The translations under genes were made by a program, and so were the position numbers. From Sedimentisphaerales bacterium (lineage in GTDB: Bacteria > Planctomycetota > Phycisphaerae > Sedimentisphaerales > SG8-4): 64,000 bases of DNA. The notes under the pieces are model-generated. The model was not told the origin of the DNA. It was given only the letters and a program-made list of their open reading frames with translations, and ran no database searches. This document shows positions 43,630 to 51,141 of this stretch, one piece after another; position 1 is the first letter of the stretch, and every line of letters begins with the position of its first letter. Location of the stretch: assembly GCA_016928975.1 (NCBI GenBank), contig JAFGJR010000284.1:1-64000 (forward strand). Reading direction: 5' to 3'.

Positions 43630-44909
43630 TTCCCTGGCACGATCTTCCCTAAAACGACCGGCTCGCTCGCCCCCGTGACGCAGGGGAGGTTGCTGGGCAC
43701 GCCCCGGATCGTGGCGTACGCTAGAATCGCAAACGAGACGGCCTCTTTTGCGTCCACATCGATTCCAAATTCATCCGTGGTGCGGATTCTAACGCCTTCG
43801 AGGGCGGCCTGCAACATTCGCACGAGCGAGGCGTTATGGGCCCCGCCGCCGCACAGGATTGTCTCGTCCGGCATCGAGGGCAGAAACCTGCGATAGGCGG
43901 TGGCGACAGTCGAAGCCGTGAACGCCGTTGCCGTCGCGACGGTATCCTCGGGCATGAGCCCTTTTCTGCGGGCCCGGTCGTAGAGCCACTCGCAGTACTG
44001 CTGTCCGAACTGCTCGCGACCGGTAGACTTCGGCGGCCGACGCAGAAAGAACGGATGCCGCAGCATCTCCTGCAGGAGCGATTCATCGACATTGCCCCTG
44101 GCCGCCAGTGCGCCATTGCGGTCATAGGAGCGTTTGCCCTTCGTGATCAGCCGCATCACGCCGTCGATAACCATATTCCCCGGCCCCGTATCGAAGGCCA
44201 GGACATCCCTCGGACCCTGGGTGCCATGCCTACGCTCGCGTAGGCATGCCTTCCTCTCATTCGCCCGTTCAGCATGTCCACGCGAGCGTGGACATGGCAC
44301 CTGGTTGTCGCCGGCCTGAGAAGGCAGGAAGGTCACGTTGGCGATGCCGCCGATGTTTTGCACGGCTCGGCACAGCCGCCGGTCGCTGAAGAGGATGTAG
44401 TCGGCATAAGGTACGAGCGGTGCTCCTTCGCCGCCGGCCGCCATATCGCGTGGCCGAAAGTCCGCGACGGTCGTGATTCCCGTGCGCTGTGCGATCACCG
44501 ATGGCTCGCCGATCTGGAGCGTGGAGCGCACAAATCGCCCCGCGTACCGGCCGCCGTTGGGATTGTGATAGATCGTCTGGCCATGCGAGCCGATCAGATC
44601 GATAGAATCCAGCGAGATGCCGCTCTCATTACAGAGCCTGACAACCGCCTCCGCGAACACCTCTCCCAACACATGGTTGTAGTGACAGATGGCGTCCAGC
44701 CTCGCGGATTCCGGCCGGCACAGCCGCAGAATCTCGCTCTGCAACGTCGCCCGGTACGGATAGGTATCGAACGCCAACACCCGGACCCGCCGCTCGCGGA
44801 TGTCCACGATGGCTGCATCCACGCCATCCGCCGATGTCCCCGACATCAGCCCCACCACCCGGAGCTCGCTCTTCGATCCAACCTTCATCACCAAGTTGCT
44901 CACTAGCAC
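43626..44909 (-). CDS. anmK: Anhydro-N-acetylmuramic acid kinase with a repeat-derived insertion
   Basis: A 427-residue AnmK, longer than the usual 370 or so. It opens and phosphorylates 1,6-anhydro-MurNAc to MurNAc-6-phosphate, the substrate of MurQ. Motifs are GLMSGTSADGVD, LIGSHGQTIYHNP, VADFRPRDMAAGGEGAPLVP, NIGGIANVTFLP, FDTGPGNMVIDG and ILCGGGAHN. Between NVTFLP and FDTGPGN about 35 residues rich in Arg (PRSRGHAERANERK) are encoded by an 80-bp double palindrome at 44221-44300. The insertion keeps frame and probably forms a surface loop. GTG 44909 or 44903 are possible starts; GGGAG lies upstream. Confidence 0.88.
   Translation of the reverse strand: MLVSNLVMKVGSKSELRVVGLMSGTSADGVDAAIVDIRERRVRVLAFDTYPYRATLQSEILRLCRPESARLDAICHYNHVLGEVFAEAVVRLCNESGISLDSIDLIGSHGQTIYHNPNGGRYAGRFVRSTLQIGEPSVIAQRTGITTVADFRPRDMAAGGEGAPLVPYADYILFSDRRLCRAVQNIGGIANVTFLPSQAGDNQVPCPRSRGHAERANERKACLRERRHGTQGPRDVLAFDTGPGNMVIDGVMRLITKGKRSYDRNGALAARGNVDESLLQEMLRHPFFLRRPPKSTGREQFGQQYCEWLYDRARRKGLMPEDTVATATAFTASTVATAYRRFLPSMPDETILCGGGAHNASLVRMLQAALEGVRIRTTDEFGIDVDAKEAVSFAILAYATIRGVPSNLPCVTGASEPVVLGKIVPGK
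44221..44300. repeat. 80-bp double-palindrome element inside anmK
   Basis: Two hairpins, each with a 10-bp stem and four-base loop, lie in inverted orientation. CATGCCTACG/CGTAGGCATG surrounds CTCG (44225-44248). CATGTCCACG/CGTGGACATG surrounds CGAG (44273-44296). The ends GTGCCATG and CATGGCAC are also inverted. The two hairpins are reverse-complement relatives that differ by paired changes keeping both stems intact. The element encodes about 27 residues of AnmK. Confidence 0.65.
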
Positions 44910-44933
44910 TATTCTCCCTGCTCAGATCCGTAT

Positions 44934-45797
44934 TCAAACGCGTCCTTCATCGTCCTCGGTATTCTCAAGCTGCCCAAAGTGCTCCTGCTTTGGCGGACTG
45001 GGGAAGGCATCCTCGTAGCGTTCACCGAAAACCTCCCAGAAACTTGCTGCCTCCAGTATTTCCCACCACACGGGGTCGAACTTGTCAAGCTCTAACTCAT
45101 TCAGACCTGGGAAGACCATGCGCACAGATAAGCCGTCGCCCCATCGCTCGGAAGGTTGAGTATAGTGAAAAGGCGTACTGATGGCCGCACGAAGACGCTT
45201 GACCAAATCGAGTTCAAGCCAATCGCACAAATACGGGTATTCCTGTGGGACGTCCTCCGGGAGTAGATCGCTACTGAGCACATTATCAATCATGAGGCTG
45301 AGAGTAAGTACGAGAGGCTCCTCTGCGTGCTGTGAGCTTTCTATTTCAGCCAAGAACTCGTGAACTTCCTGTACAGTCAGGCGTTTGTTCTCAATGGCGG
45401 TGCTAAGGGAGCCAAAGAGATGGGCTCTCGTACGATTCTGACTGAGGGATTCAAGTGCCTCCCGCGCCTTGTGCAGGTGTTGCTGGACATCCCGTAACAA
45501 GAGGAGTGTCATCTTCTTAGGAAAGACCTGTGACCCTTTGCGCATGTTGCATTTGCGAGGATGAGCAGGGACCCAGTTCGTGAAATCGTTAATTTGAAAA
45601 TACGGAAAACTCTCACCAATCTCATAGTCTTGACGCACCTGCTTGAGTTGTTCCGGTTCCTCGGCTAGCCACTCTGGTATTACGTGGTCAATAGTCATAT
45701 CTTGAAAGTCGAGCGGCTTTTCGCAGTAGAAGCATCGCCCATCGTATGCACGCCAAAGAGCATATCGCTCAACATATGAAAATCGGTGCTTGCTCAT
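44934..45797 (-). CDS. HNH endonuclease-like protein
   Basis: A 287-residue protein. The N-terminal HNH nuclease fold shows CFYC (Cys22, Cys25), DHVIPE (Asp37-His38), NWVP (Asn74) and HPRKCNMRKG (His79, Cys83). This is the zinc-bound McrA-like pattern. The remaining 200 residues have no recognised domain and may recognise DNA or a partner. It lies 36 bases after the HEPN gene on the same strand. Its base composition is visibly lower in GC than the surroundings, which suggests acquisition with the toxin-antitoxin pair. Confidence 0.7.
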   Translation of the reverse strand: MSKHRFSYVERYALWRAYDGRCFYCEKPLDFQDMTIDHVIPEWLAEEPEQLKQVRQDYEIGESFPYFQINDFTNWVPAHPRKCNMRKGSQVFPKKMTLLLLRDVQQHLHKAREALESLSQNRTRAHLFGSLSTAIENKRLTVQEVHEFLAEIESSQHAEEPLVLTLSLMIDNVLSSDLLPEDVPQEYPYLCDWLELDLVKRLRAAISTPFHYTQPSERWGDGLSVRMVFPGLNELELDKFDPVWWEILEAASFWEVFGERYEDAFPSPPKQEHFGQLENTEDDEGRV

Positions 45798-45833
45798 GGT
45801 CCTATTAGGTTTTCCGCCAGGCCTCGTCCAAGT

Positions 45834-46208
45834 TCACAGGCACAACTGCTTACAGACGCCCACGAACTCCCGTGCTCTATTCAGCGTTGCACGTGCCTGG
45901 GATTCTTCCGCTTCGAAAGGCGCAAGATAGTCACAGTCGTTGCGCAATGTGAAAGCTTCAACGAGATACCGGTGGAACTTGGGATCAGCGAGGCCAGGTT
46001 TGGCAATGAACCGGCCGAAGGCTGAGATAATTCCACCATGGGAACTCCGCTCAATGCCTCTGTTCAGAAGCACGGCCGTCGCGGCGTGAAACATGGCATA
46101 GTAAGCCCGCCCAACAGTCCCGCGGGAGAATCCGCCAGACAGCAGGTGTTCACTCTCCCGGAGGAAGACCTCCGCACTCTCAATGTGACGCTGCACGTCC
46201 TGTTTCAT
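45834..46208 (-). CDS. hepT: HEPN-domain protein (toxin of MNT-HEPN pair)
   Basis: A 124-residue, mainly helical HEPN protein. Typical segments are HIESAEVFLRESEHLL, GRAYYAMFHAATAVL and FTLRNDCDY, where the Arg of RNDCDY matches the RNase motif region. In HEPN/MNT systems the HEPN protein is an RNA-cleaving toxin neutralised by the nucleotidyltransferase, often by nucleotide addition to a Tyr near this motif. The start overlaps the MNT gene by four bases (ATGA). Family pairing is firm; toxicity here is inferred. Confidence 0.75.
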   Translation of the reverse strand: MKQDVQRHIESAEVFLRESEHLLSGGFSRGTVGRAYYAMFHAATAVLLNRGIERSSHGGIISAFGRFIAKPGLADPKFHRYLVEAFTLRNDCDYLAPFEAEESQARATLNRAREFVGVCKQLCL

Positions 46209-46534
46209 GCAGGGATGCCTTCGCGTTTGATGGTTCGGTATACAAGAAAGGCGCCGTCGGCGAAGTCCGCCTCGGTAGCAAAAAGGAATGCTACGACGGT
46301 GTCGTATTCGAGGCTGAGATCGGCGGCGAGTTGGCTGGTGCGCTCATGCTCGGCGAAGCGACTGGGGATCTCGTCGAGCACGACCGCGATGTCGATGTCG
46401 CTGTCAGCGGTCAATTGGTCGCGGGCAGCCGAGCCGTAGAGGTACACACCGCGCAGACGCCCCTCGTAGATTTCCTCTAAGGTCTCACGAGCCTTGGAGG
46501 CGATTTCCAATGCCTGTTGCCGCGTTGTTACCAT
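46205..46534 (-). CDS. mntA: Minimal nucleotidyltransferase (antitoxin of MNT-HEPN pair)
   Basis: A 109-residue pol-beta-type minimal nucleotidyltransferase. The active-site motif is GSAARDQLTADSDIDI, matching GSx10DxD, with VYLYG before it. It would modify and silence the HEPN partner. It is the first gene of the minus-strand run and sits upstream of hepT and the HNH gene. The 153 bases before it contain an inverted repeat that may regulate it or the divergent SIS gene. Confidence 0.78.
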   Translation of the reverse strand: MVTTRQQALEIASKARETLEEIYEGRLRGVYLYGSAARDQLTADSDIDIAVVLDEIPSRFAEHERTSQLAADLSLEYDTVVAFLFATEADFADGAFLVYRTIKREGIPA

Positions 46535-46615
46535 CTCGGAGTCCTGGTCCTATAGGCTTCATCGGAATGAGTCCATCGTAGCTTTACGGATGGACAGATG
46601 CAATCGAAAAGCCCT

Positions 46616-46663
46616 CTGTCTCAGCACTGAATCATACTCTGTGATCCGGCGTGGCTGAGACAG
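46616..46663. promoter_or_regulatory. 10-bp inverted repeat between divergent genes
   Basis: CTGTCTCAGC at 46616-46625 and GCTGAGACAG at 46654-46663 are perfect inverted repeats with a 28-base gap. They lie between mntA and the SIS-domain gene, where an operator would be expected. A hairpin is equally possible. Confidence 0.35.
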
Positions 46664-46687
46664 CAGGAGGGAATTTCGGTTTACTCA

Positions 46688-48457
46688 TTGGAGGGAGCAC
46701 GATATGAATGGGCGGTCGAGTTTCCGAGTTATCTGGAGAATGGTGTGTCGCAGGCGAAGGAACGGGCCAGGGCATTTGTGGAAGGGGAGAAGGCGTTTCG
46801 GCTGGGGGAGCTGCTGACCGAGGCGTTCCACCCCAAGACGCGCGAGCTCTCGCAGACCATGGAGCGGGATATCCATGCGGGCATCCGGCTGCTGCAATCC
46901 GTGGATGAGGACATTCCGCTCGCGCTGGATCGCATCTTCGCTCAGGAATCGTTCGGGAATCTCGTCGAGGCTTTGCGCGAGGCGATCATTGCGCGGCGGC
47001 GAATCTTCTTCACCGGCTGCGGGGCGACGGGCCGGCTGAGCATCCTACTGGAGGCTGCGTGGCGAGAGTACTGGCGAGGCGTCGCGGCGCAAGGCTCGCC
47101 GATGGTGGACCTGTGTATCAGCGTCATGGCAGGCGGGGATTTCGCATTGATCAAGGCCGTCGAGGGCTTCGAGGATTTCCCAGCGTTCGGACGACGTCAA
47201 CTCAAGGAGGCGGGTGTACAGCGGGATGACGTCGTGGTCGCGATCACGGAAGGTGGTGAGACGCCCTTCGTGATCGGCACCGCCTGGCAGGGGCTTGAGG
47301 CGGGAGCCCGCGTCTTCTTCGTCTACAACAACCCGACCGACCTGCTGCGCCGCCACGTTCGAAGATCCTGCGAGGTGATCGATGAGCCGCGCATTGGGAA
47401 GCTCAATCTGGCGACCGGGCCGATGGCCGTTGCCGGCTCGACGCGGATGCAGGCGACGACCACGGAGCTGCTCGTCGTTGGCGCAGCGCTTGAAATAGCG
47501 ATCGGGAAGGCAGGTCTTGAGGTTGCCCCCACAAAGTCGGGTTCTGAGCACCAGCGGCGGTTCGCCAGGTTGCTGAGCCAATTGTCCATCGAGGATGCGG
47601 TCGAGACGATGGCTGGCCTAGTGCAATTCGAGGAGACCGTGTATCGGCGCCATGGCCTGGTGACGTATGTGACCGACGCAGCCCTGCTGGACGTTCTGAC
47701 TGACACGACGGAGCGGGCGCCGACATTCATGCTGCCGCCGTTTCGGAGAAGTGGTGACACCGTCTCGCCCGTGTCGTGGGCATTCGTCAAGGATCCGTTA
47801 CGGCCGACGCCGCAGGCGTGGCGCGAGATGCTCCAGCGGGAACCTCGCGGCCTGACTTGGGACTTGGCGGTCTACCGGCAGTTGAACGCGCCGGCGGCGC
47901 TGCAAACGAATCCGCCAAAGCTCGACAACAGCGAGATACTCAGATTCCCAATTGGCAATGAGGCTGATCCATCTCGGACGAATGCTCCAGAGTCGGCGCT
48001 GGTGTTCATCGATGTCGGGGGAGAAGGTGTGCATGGCACACCCTACGGGGACTTCAAGAGGACGGCGGCGATTACTGTCGGGTCGCCGGCGGCTCTGCCA
48101 ACCGTGGATGAGCATTTTCACTTTCGGTGCGATCTGCCTGCGTCGCCGCTGCGGTTGTGGGAGCACTTAGCGATCAAGCTCATCCTGAATACGGTTTCGA
48201 CGGCGACAATGGTTCGAATGGGCCGGGTGGTGGGCAATGCGATGGTCTGGGTATCGCCGAGCAACAAGAAGCTGATCGACCGCGGGACCCGCCTGATCTC
48301 ACAGTCCACCGGCTGTAGCTACGAGCAGGCTTGCGAGGCGTTGCACGAGGCGATGGAGGAGACTGCCAGCCGCGCCCAAGGGGGCGAGGAGGTTCCCTCC
48401 CCTGTCGCACTGGCCATCGAGCGGATCGGAGCAGCTCGTCAGGAGGGCAAAGCATGA
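46688..48457 (+). CDS. Long MurQ-like double-SIS-domain protein
   Basis: A 589-residue protein related to MurQ and sugar isomerase SIS proteins. The first half has FFTGCGATGRLSILLEAAW, TEGGETPFVIG and GSTRMQATTTE. About 200 extra residues follow. The C-terminal half resumes the MurQ pattern with KLILNTVSTATMVRMGRVVG and NAMVWVSPSNKKLIDR. It may be an etherase or isomerase for a modified muramic acid. The start is doubtful: TTG 46688 is the only standard in-frame codon, and AGGAGG lies 17 bases before it. Residues near 447-452 are encoded by the GGTGTGC palindrome. Confidence 0.65.
   Translation: MEGARYEWAVEFPSYLENGVSQAKERARAFVEGEKAFRLGELLTEAFHPKTRELSQTMERDIHAGIRLLQSVDEDIPLALDRIFAQESFGNLVEALREAIIARRRIFFTGCGATGRLSILLEAAWREYWRGVAAQGSPMVDLCISVMAGGDFALIKAVEGFEDFPAFGRRQLKEAGVQRDDVVVAITEGGETPFVIGTAWQGLEAGARVFFVYNNPTDLLRRHVRRSCEVIDEPRIGKLNLATGPMAVAGSTRMQATTTELLVVGAALEIAIGKAGLEVAPTKSGSEHQRRFARLLSQLSIEDAVETMAGLVQFEETVYRRHGLVTYVTDAALLDVLTDTTERAPTFMLPPFRRSGDTVSPVSWAFVKDPLRPTPQAWREMLQREPRGLTWDLAVYRQLNAPAALQTNPPKLDNSEILRFPIGNEADPSRTNAPESALVFIDVGGEGVHGTPYGDFKRTAAITVGSPAALPTVDEHFHFRCDLPASPLRLWEHLAIKLILNTVSTATMVRMGRVVGNAMVWVSPSNKKLIDRGTRLISQSTGCSYEQACEALHEAMEETASRAQGGEEVPSPVALAIERIGAARQEGKA
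48026..48042. repeat. GGTGTGC-N3-GCACACC palindrome, copy 3, in frame
   Basis: Same arms as the copies at 477 and 33508, with loop ATG. Here it lies inside the long SIS gene and contributes the residues GVHGTP. Confidence 0.5.
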
Positions 48458-49629
48458 GAGAGAGCCGCGAGCATGCTTCACATTTCGCACGTCACACTTC
48501 AGATTTGATTCTTGCGTTGCTCCTGTGTCTCTTGCCGGGCTGTCGGCGGGATCAGGTCCGCGATGTGCGGCTGGCACGGATCGACGGCGTGGTGGACGAG
48601 GAGATCAAGGCGGGTCATTTGCCCGGAGCGGTGGTCCTGGTGGGGCGGGGGAACAGGGTCCTCTACTGCAAGGCGTTCGGCCTGGAGGTGGCGGAGCCAT
48701 TTGAGGAGGTTATGCAGAAGGGCACCATTTTCGACATGGCGTCCCTGACCAAGCCGATTGCCACAGCGACCGCCATCATGATTCTTGTGGATGGGGGAAG
48801 GATCGACGTGAACGATCTTGTGTCCAAGTACCTGCCGGCGTTTGCCTGCAACGGCAAGGAACAGGCTCGGATCAGACACTTGTTGACGCACACTTCCGGC
48901 CTGCCGGCCTACATGGACGCGAACGATCTGCGGACTCGCTTTGGCGAGTCTTGTCCCGACCAGGTGGTCGAGACGATCTGTGGCTTGAAGGTCCAGAGCA
49001 CGCCGGGTGAGGGGTTCCGGTATAGCTGTCTCGGCTATATCACGCTGGCGCGAATCGTGAAGATCGTCACGGGGCAGGGCATCGGCCAGTTCAGCGAGGC
49101 CAGTATCTTCCAGCCCCTGGGCATGAGGCACACACGATTCAATCCCCCGGCATCATGGCGAAAGAGGATCGCCGCCACGGAAATCGTCGGCGGCGCGCTG
49201 CTGCGCGGGACGGGGCACGACCCGCTGGGCCGGCTGATGGACGGCACCAGCGGCAACGCCGGCCTCTTCTCCACGGCCTCCGACCTGTCCATTTACTGTC
49301 GCATGCTCCTCAACAATGGCATCTGGAAAGGCAAGCGGATCCTCAGTCCCGCCGCGGTCGCGATGCTGACTGGCGCCCAATCGCACGGCCGTGCTTACGG
49401 CTTCGACGTCAGCTCCAGCTATGCATGGATCAAAGGCCCGTACGCGTCACAGAATGCCTTCTGTCACAGCGGCTACACGGGAACCAGTCTCGTGTGCGAC
49501 CCGAGCAGCCGCACGTATCTCATTCTCCTGACCAACAGCGTCCATCCACACGACGAAGGCGCCTCCAAGCCGATTCGCCAGGAGCTTGCGGAGATCGTCT
49601 TTCCCCCACCGGACACAGAGCGACCCTGA
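48454..49629 (+). CDS. Serine hydrolase, class C beta-lactamase-like, lipoprotein
   Basis: About 391 residues. A lipoprotein signal ends in LLPGC. The fold is of the beta-lactamase/penicillin-binding protein type: SLTK holds the nucleophilic Ser and Lys, YSC stands where YxN is usual, and HSGYTG replaces KTG. Such esterase-like members act on peptides or esters, often in cell-wall turnover, which fits the MurQ-like gene it overlaps by four bases (ATGA). AGGAGGG precedes the ATG. The first 20 residues (HASHFARHTSD) are encoded by a heptamer array. Confidence 0.78.
   Translation: MRESREHASHFARHTSDLILALLLCLLPGCRRDQVRDVRLARIDGVVDEEIKAGHLPGAVVLVGRGNRVLYCKAFGLEVAEPFEEVMQKGTIFDMASLTKPIATATAIMILVDGGRIDVNDLVSKYLPAFACNGKEQARIRHLLTHTSGLPAYMDANDLRTRFGESCPDQVVETICGLKVQSTPGEGFRYSCLGYITLARIVKIVTGQGIGQFSEASIFQPLGMRHTRFNPPASWRKRIAATEIVGGALLRGTGHDPLGRLMDGTSGNAGLFSTASDLSIYCRMLLNNGIWKGKRILSPAAVAMLTGAQSHGRAYGFDVSSSYAWIKGPYASQNAFCHSGYTGTSLVCDPSSRTYLILLTNSVHPHDEGASKPIRQELAEIVFPPPDTERP
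48477..48511. repeat. Heptamer array inside a signal peptide
   Basis: Five 7-bp units run in frame near the start of the serine hydrolase gene: TTCACAT, TTCGCAC, GTCACAC, TTCAGAT and TTGATTC. They belong to the same family as the TTCAAAC/GAAGTGT arrays at 5719-5802. Confidence 0.5.
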
Positions 49630-49633
49630 GTGT

Positions 49634-50737
49634 CTATGTCTGAATCGTGTCCAGCTCGACAAATGCGACGGGCAGGAAGATGAACAGGGGCAGCCACGCC
49701 CACAGCTCCGGCATCACCCGGCCGGCGATCACGACCTCGGTCGCGAGCATCTTGCACAGAAACGTCACGACGAAGCACGTGGCCGTCAGGACGAAACTGA
49801 CCATGATCCTGGACTTCATCATCCGGGGATCCCGGCAGATCAGCACAGGCAGACTCACCATGAGCATGGTCAGGTTGATGATCGGATCGGTGATGCGGAA
49901 ATGCTTGAGGCTGCTCAGTTGGGCGACGTCCCGTATCCGGGTGCTCTGAGCGGCCAGGGCGGACAGCTCCCGGGAGCTGAACAGGGAGGCATGCCTGGAC
50001 TCGCAGATGATCGGGACGTCTTTAGGAAGCAGATTGGGCGCGGAGTAGGAGGTCACCGGTCTGGGCATATCCTGGGGCCCGGTGCCGACAAAGACGCCAT
50101 TGACGAGGTCCCAGGCGCCCGTCTGATCGTTGAATACAGCATTGTCGGCCGTGATTCGGCCCGTCACGACCCAGATCCCCGGATGGTCCGTGGCGCGGCG
50201 CGTGATGATCATCGGCCGGTAGAAGGTGGACGTCTTGACATCGAATCGGCCGGAGTAAATCAAGGAACCATTGCCGTCGACGATGAGCTGGGCCCGGTAG
50301 TACTCCTGGCCCGGCACGTCGCCGTGCTTGCGCATCAGCCTATCGCTGATGGACGGGATCAACAGCTCCTGATCGACCACCCACAGACCGGTGAACAGAA
50401 TCGCCAGAACCAGGACGGGCCCGACGATTCTCTGGGCGCTGACGCCGGAGGCGATCATGGCCACCAGTTCATTGGTCCGAACCATTCTGCCGAGGGAGAA
50501 CGCGGCGGCCACCACGGTGATCACGCCGGCCAGATCCCGGAAGTACAGGGTCATGTTGAGCCCGTAGTAGGTCAAGATGTTCCTGGCGATGGCCCAGGCG
50601 CCCATGTCGATATGCTCGGCGAATTCGTCCAGGTTGACGAACAGATCGATGATCGTCCACAGACCGATGAGCACGGAGAACGCGATGGCGTAGCCGACCA
50701 GAAAGTTCACTGCAATATAGCGGTCCAGAATCTTCAT
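49634..50737 (-). CDS. LptF/LptG-type permease (YjgP/YjgQ family)
   Basis: A 367-residue protein with the LptF/G layout. N-terminal helices (VGYAIAFSVLIGLWTIIDLF and the region to MIASGVSAQR) come first, then a periplasmic beta domain at about 120-270, then three C-terminal helices. The family works with LptB to pull lipopolysaccharide from the inner membrane. The conserved ELVAMIASGVS coupling segment is present. Whether it is LptF or LptG cannot be told. It converges on the serine hydrolase gene with a four-base gap. Confidence 0.8.
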   Translation of the reverse strand: MKILDRYIAVNFLVGYAIAFSVLIGLWTIIDLFVNLDEFAEHIDMGAWAIARNILTYYGLNMTLYFRDLAGVITVVAAAFSLGRMVRTNELVAMIASGVSAQRIVGPVLVLAILFTGLWVVDQELLIPSISDRLMRKHGDVPGQEYYRAQLIVDGNGSLIYSGRFDVKTSTFYRPMIITRRATDHPGIWVVTGRITADNAVFNDQTGAWDLVNGVFVGTGPQDMPRPVTSYSAPNLLPKDVPIICESRHASLFSSRELSALAAQSTRIRDVAQLSSLKHFRITDPIINLTMLMVSLPVLICRDPRMMKSRIMVSFVLTATCFVVTFLCKMLATEVVIAGRVMPELWAWLPLFIFLPVAFVELDTIQT

Positions 50738-50831
50738 CAGTTCCTACCCTGCGGCCGTCACACGGGCGGCCGTACCCATCTATGGTGCCCAGAGAGTCCA
50801 CCACGTGAGATGATAGCTGGCCGAGACAGCG

Positions 50832-51010
50832 TCAGGCAACGCTAAACCCGCCGGACCACGGGAAACGAGGCGACTCCGTCGCTGAATCCGATGACTTGCC
50901 GCGGATGCTCAGCAGTCCAAACCCGCGTGCTTCCTTCAGCGACCGTGGATCGAAGCCGCGTCCGCGATCGGATACCGACAGGCAGATCCGCAAGGAGGTT
51001 GCGGCAACCT
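50832..51010 (-). pseudogene. Remnant of a histidine kinase ATPase domain
   Basis: On the minus strand one frame reads SLRICLSVSDRGRGFDPRSL, then KEARGFGLLSIR, and ends at TGA 50834-50832. This is the G1/G2 box region of NarX/DesK-type sensor kinases (VSDxGxGFDP ... GFGLxSIRER). Upstream codons fade after about 51010 and there is no start, dimerisation domain or transmembrane part. The fragment occupies most of the spacer before the LamG gene. Confidence 0.5.
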
Positions 51011-51027
51011 GGCGAATTTGGTAGCAT
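50999..51027 (+). promoter_or_regulatory. Possible promoter before the LamG gene
   Basis: TTGCGG at 50999-51004 and TAGCAT at 51022-51027 are 17 bases apart. The -10 hexamer equals that at 30879. Transcription would begin about 105 bases before the ATG at 51142. A TTGACA at about 51111 lies too close to the start codon. Confidence 0.3.
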
Positions 51028-51141
51028 GGTAGGCAGGAGGTACGGTTCTTTGGATCGCTGCGCCGGCGCGGCCACGGAGAGGGTGTTCAGCGTGAGGCGC
51101 GGGAAGGGTTTGACAAGCTGCTTTGCTAAGGGAGGAAAGTC

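Noticed and set aside
49586..50845. 419-residue plus-strand open frame opposite the LptF/G gene
   Set aside because: The composition is artefactual and the opposite strand shows the LptF/G helix layout.
51111..51116. TTGACA as -35 for the LamG gene
   Set aside because: A -10 at the right spacing would fall on the ribosome binding site and start codon.
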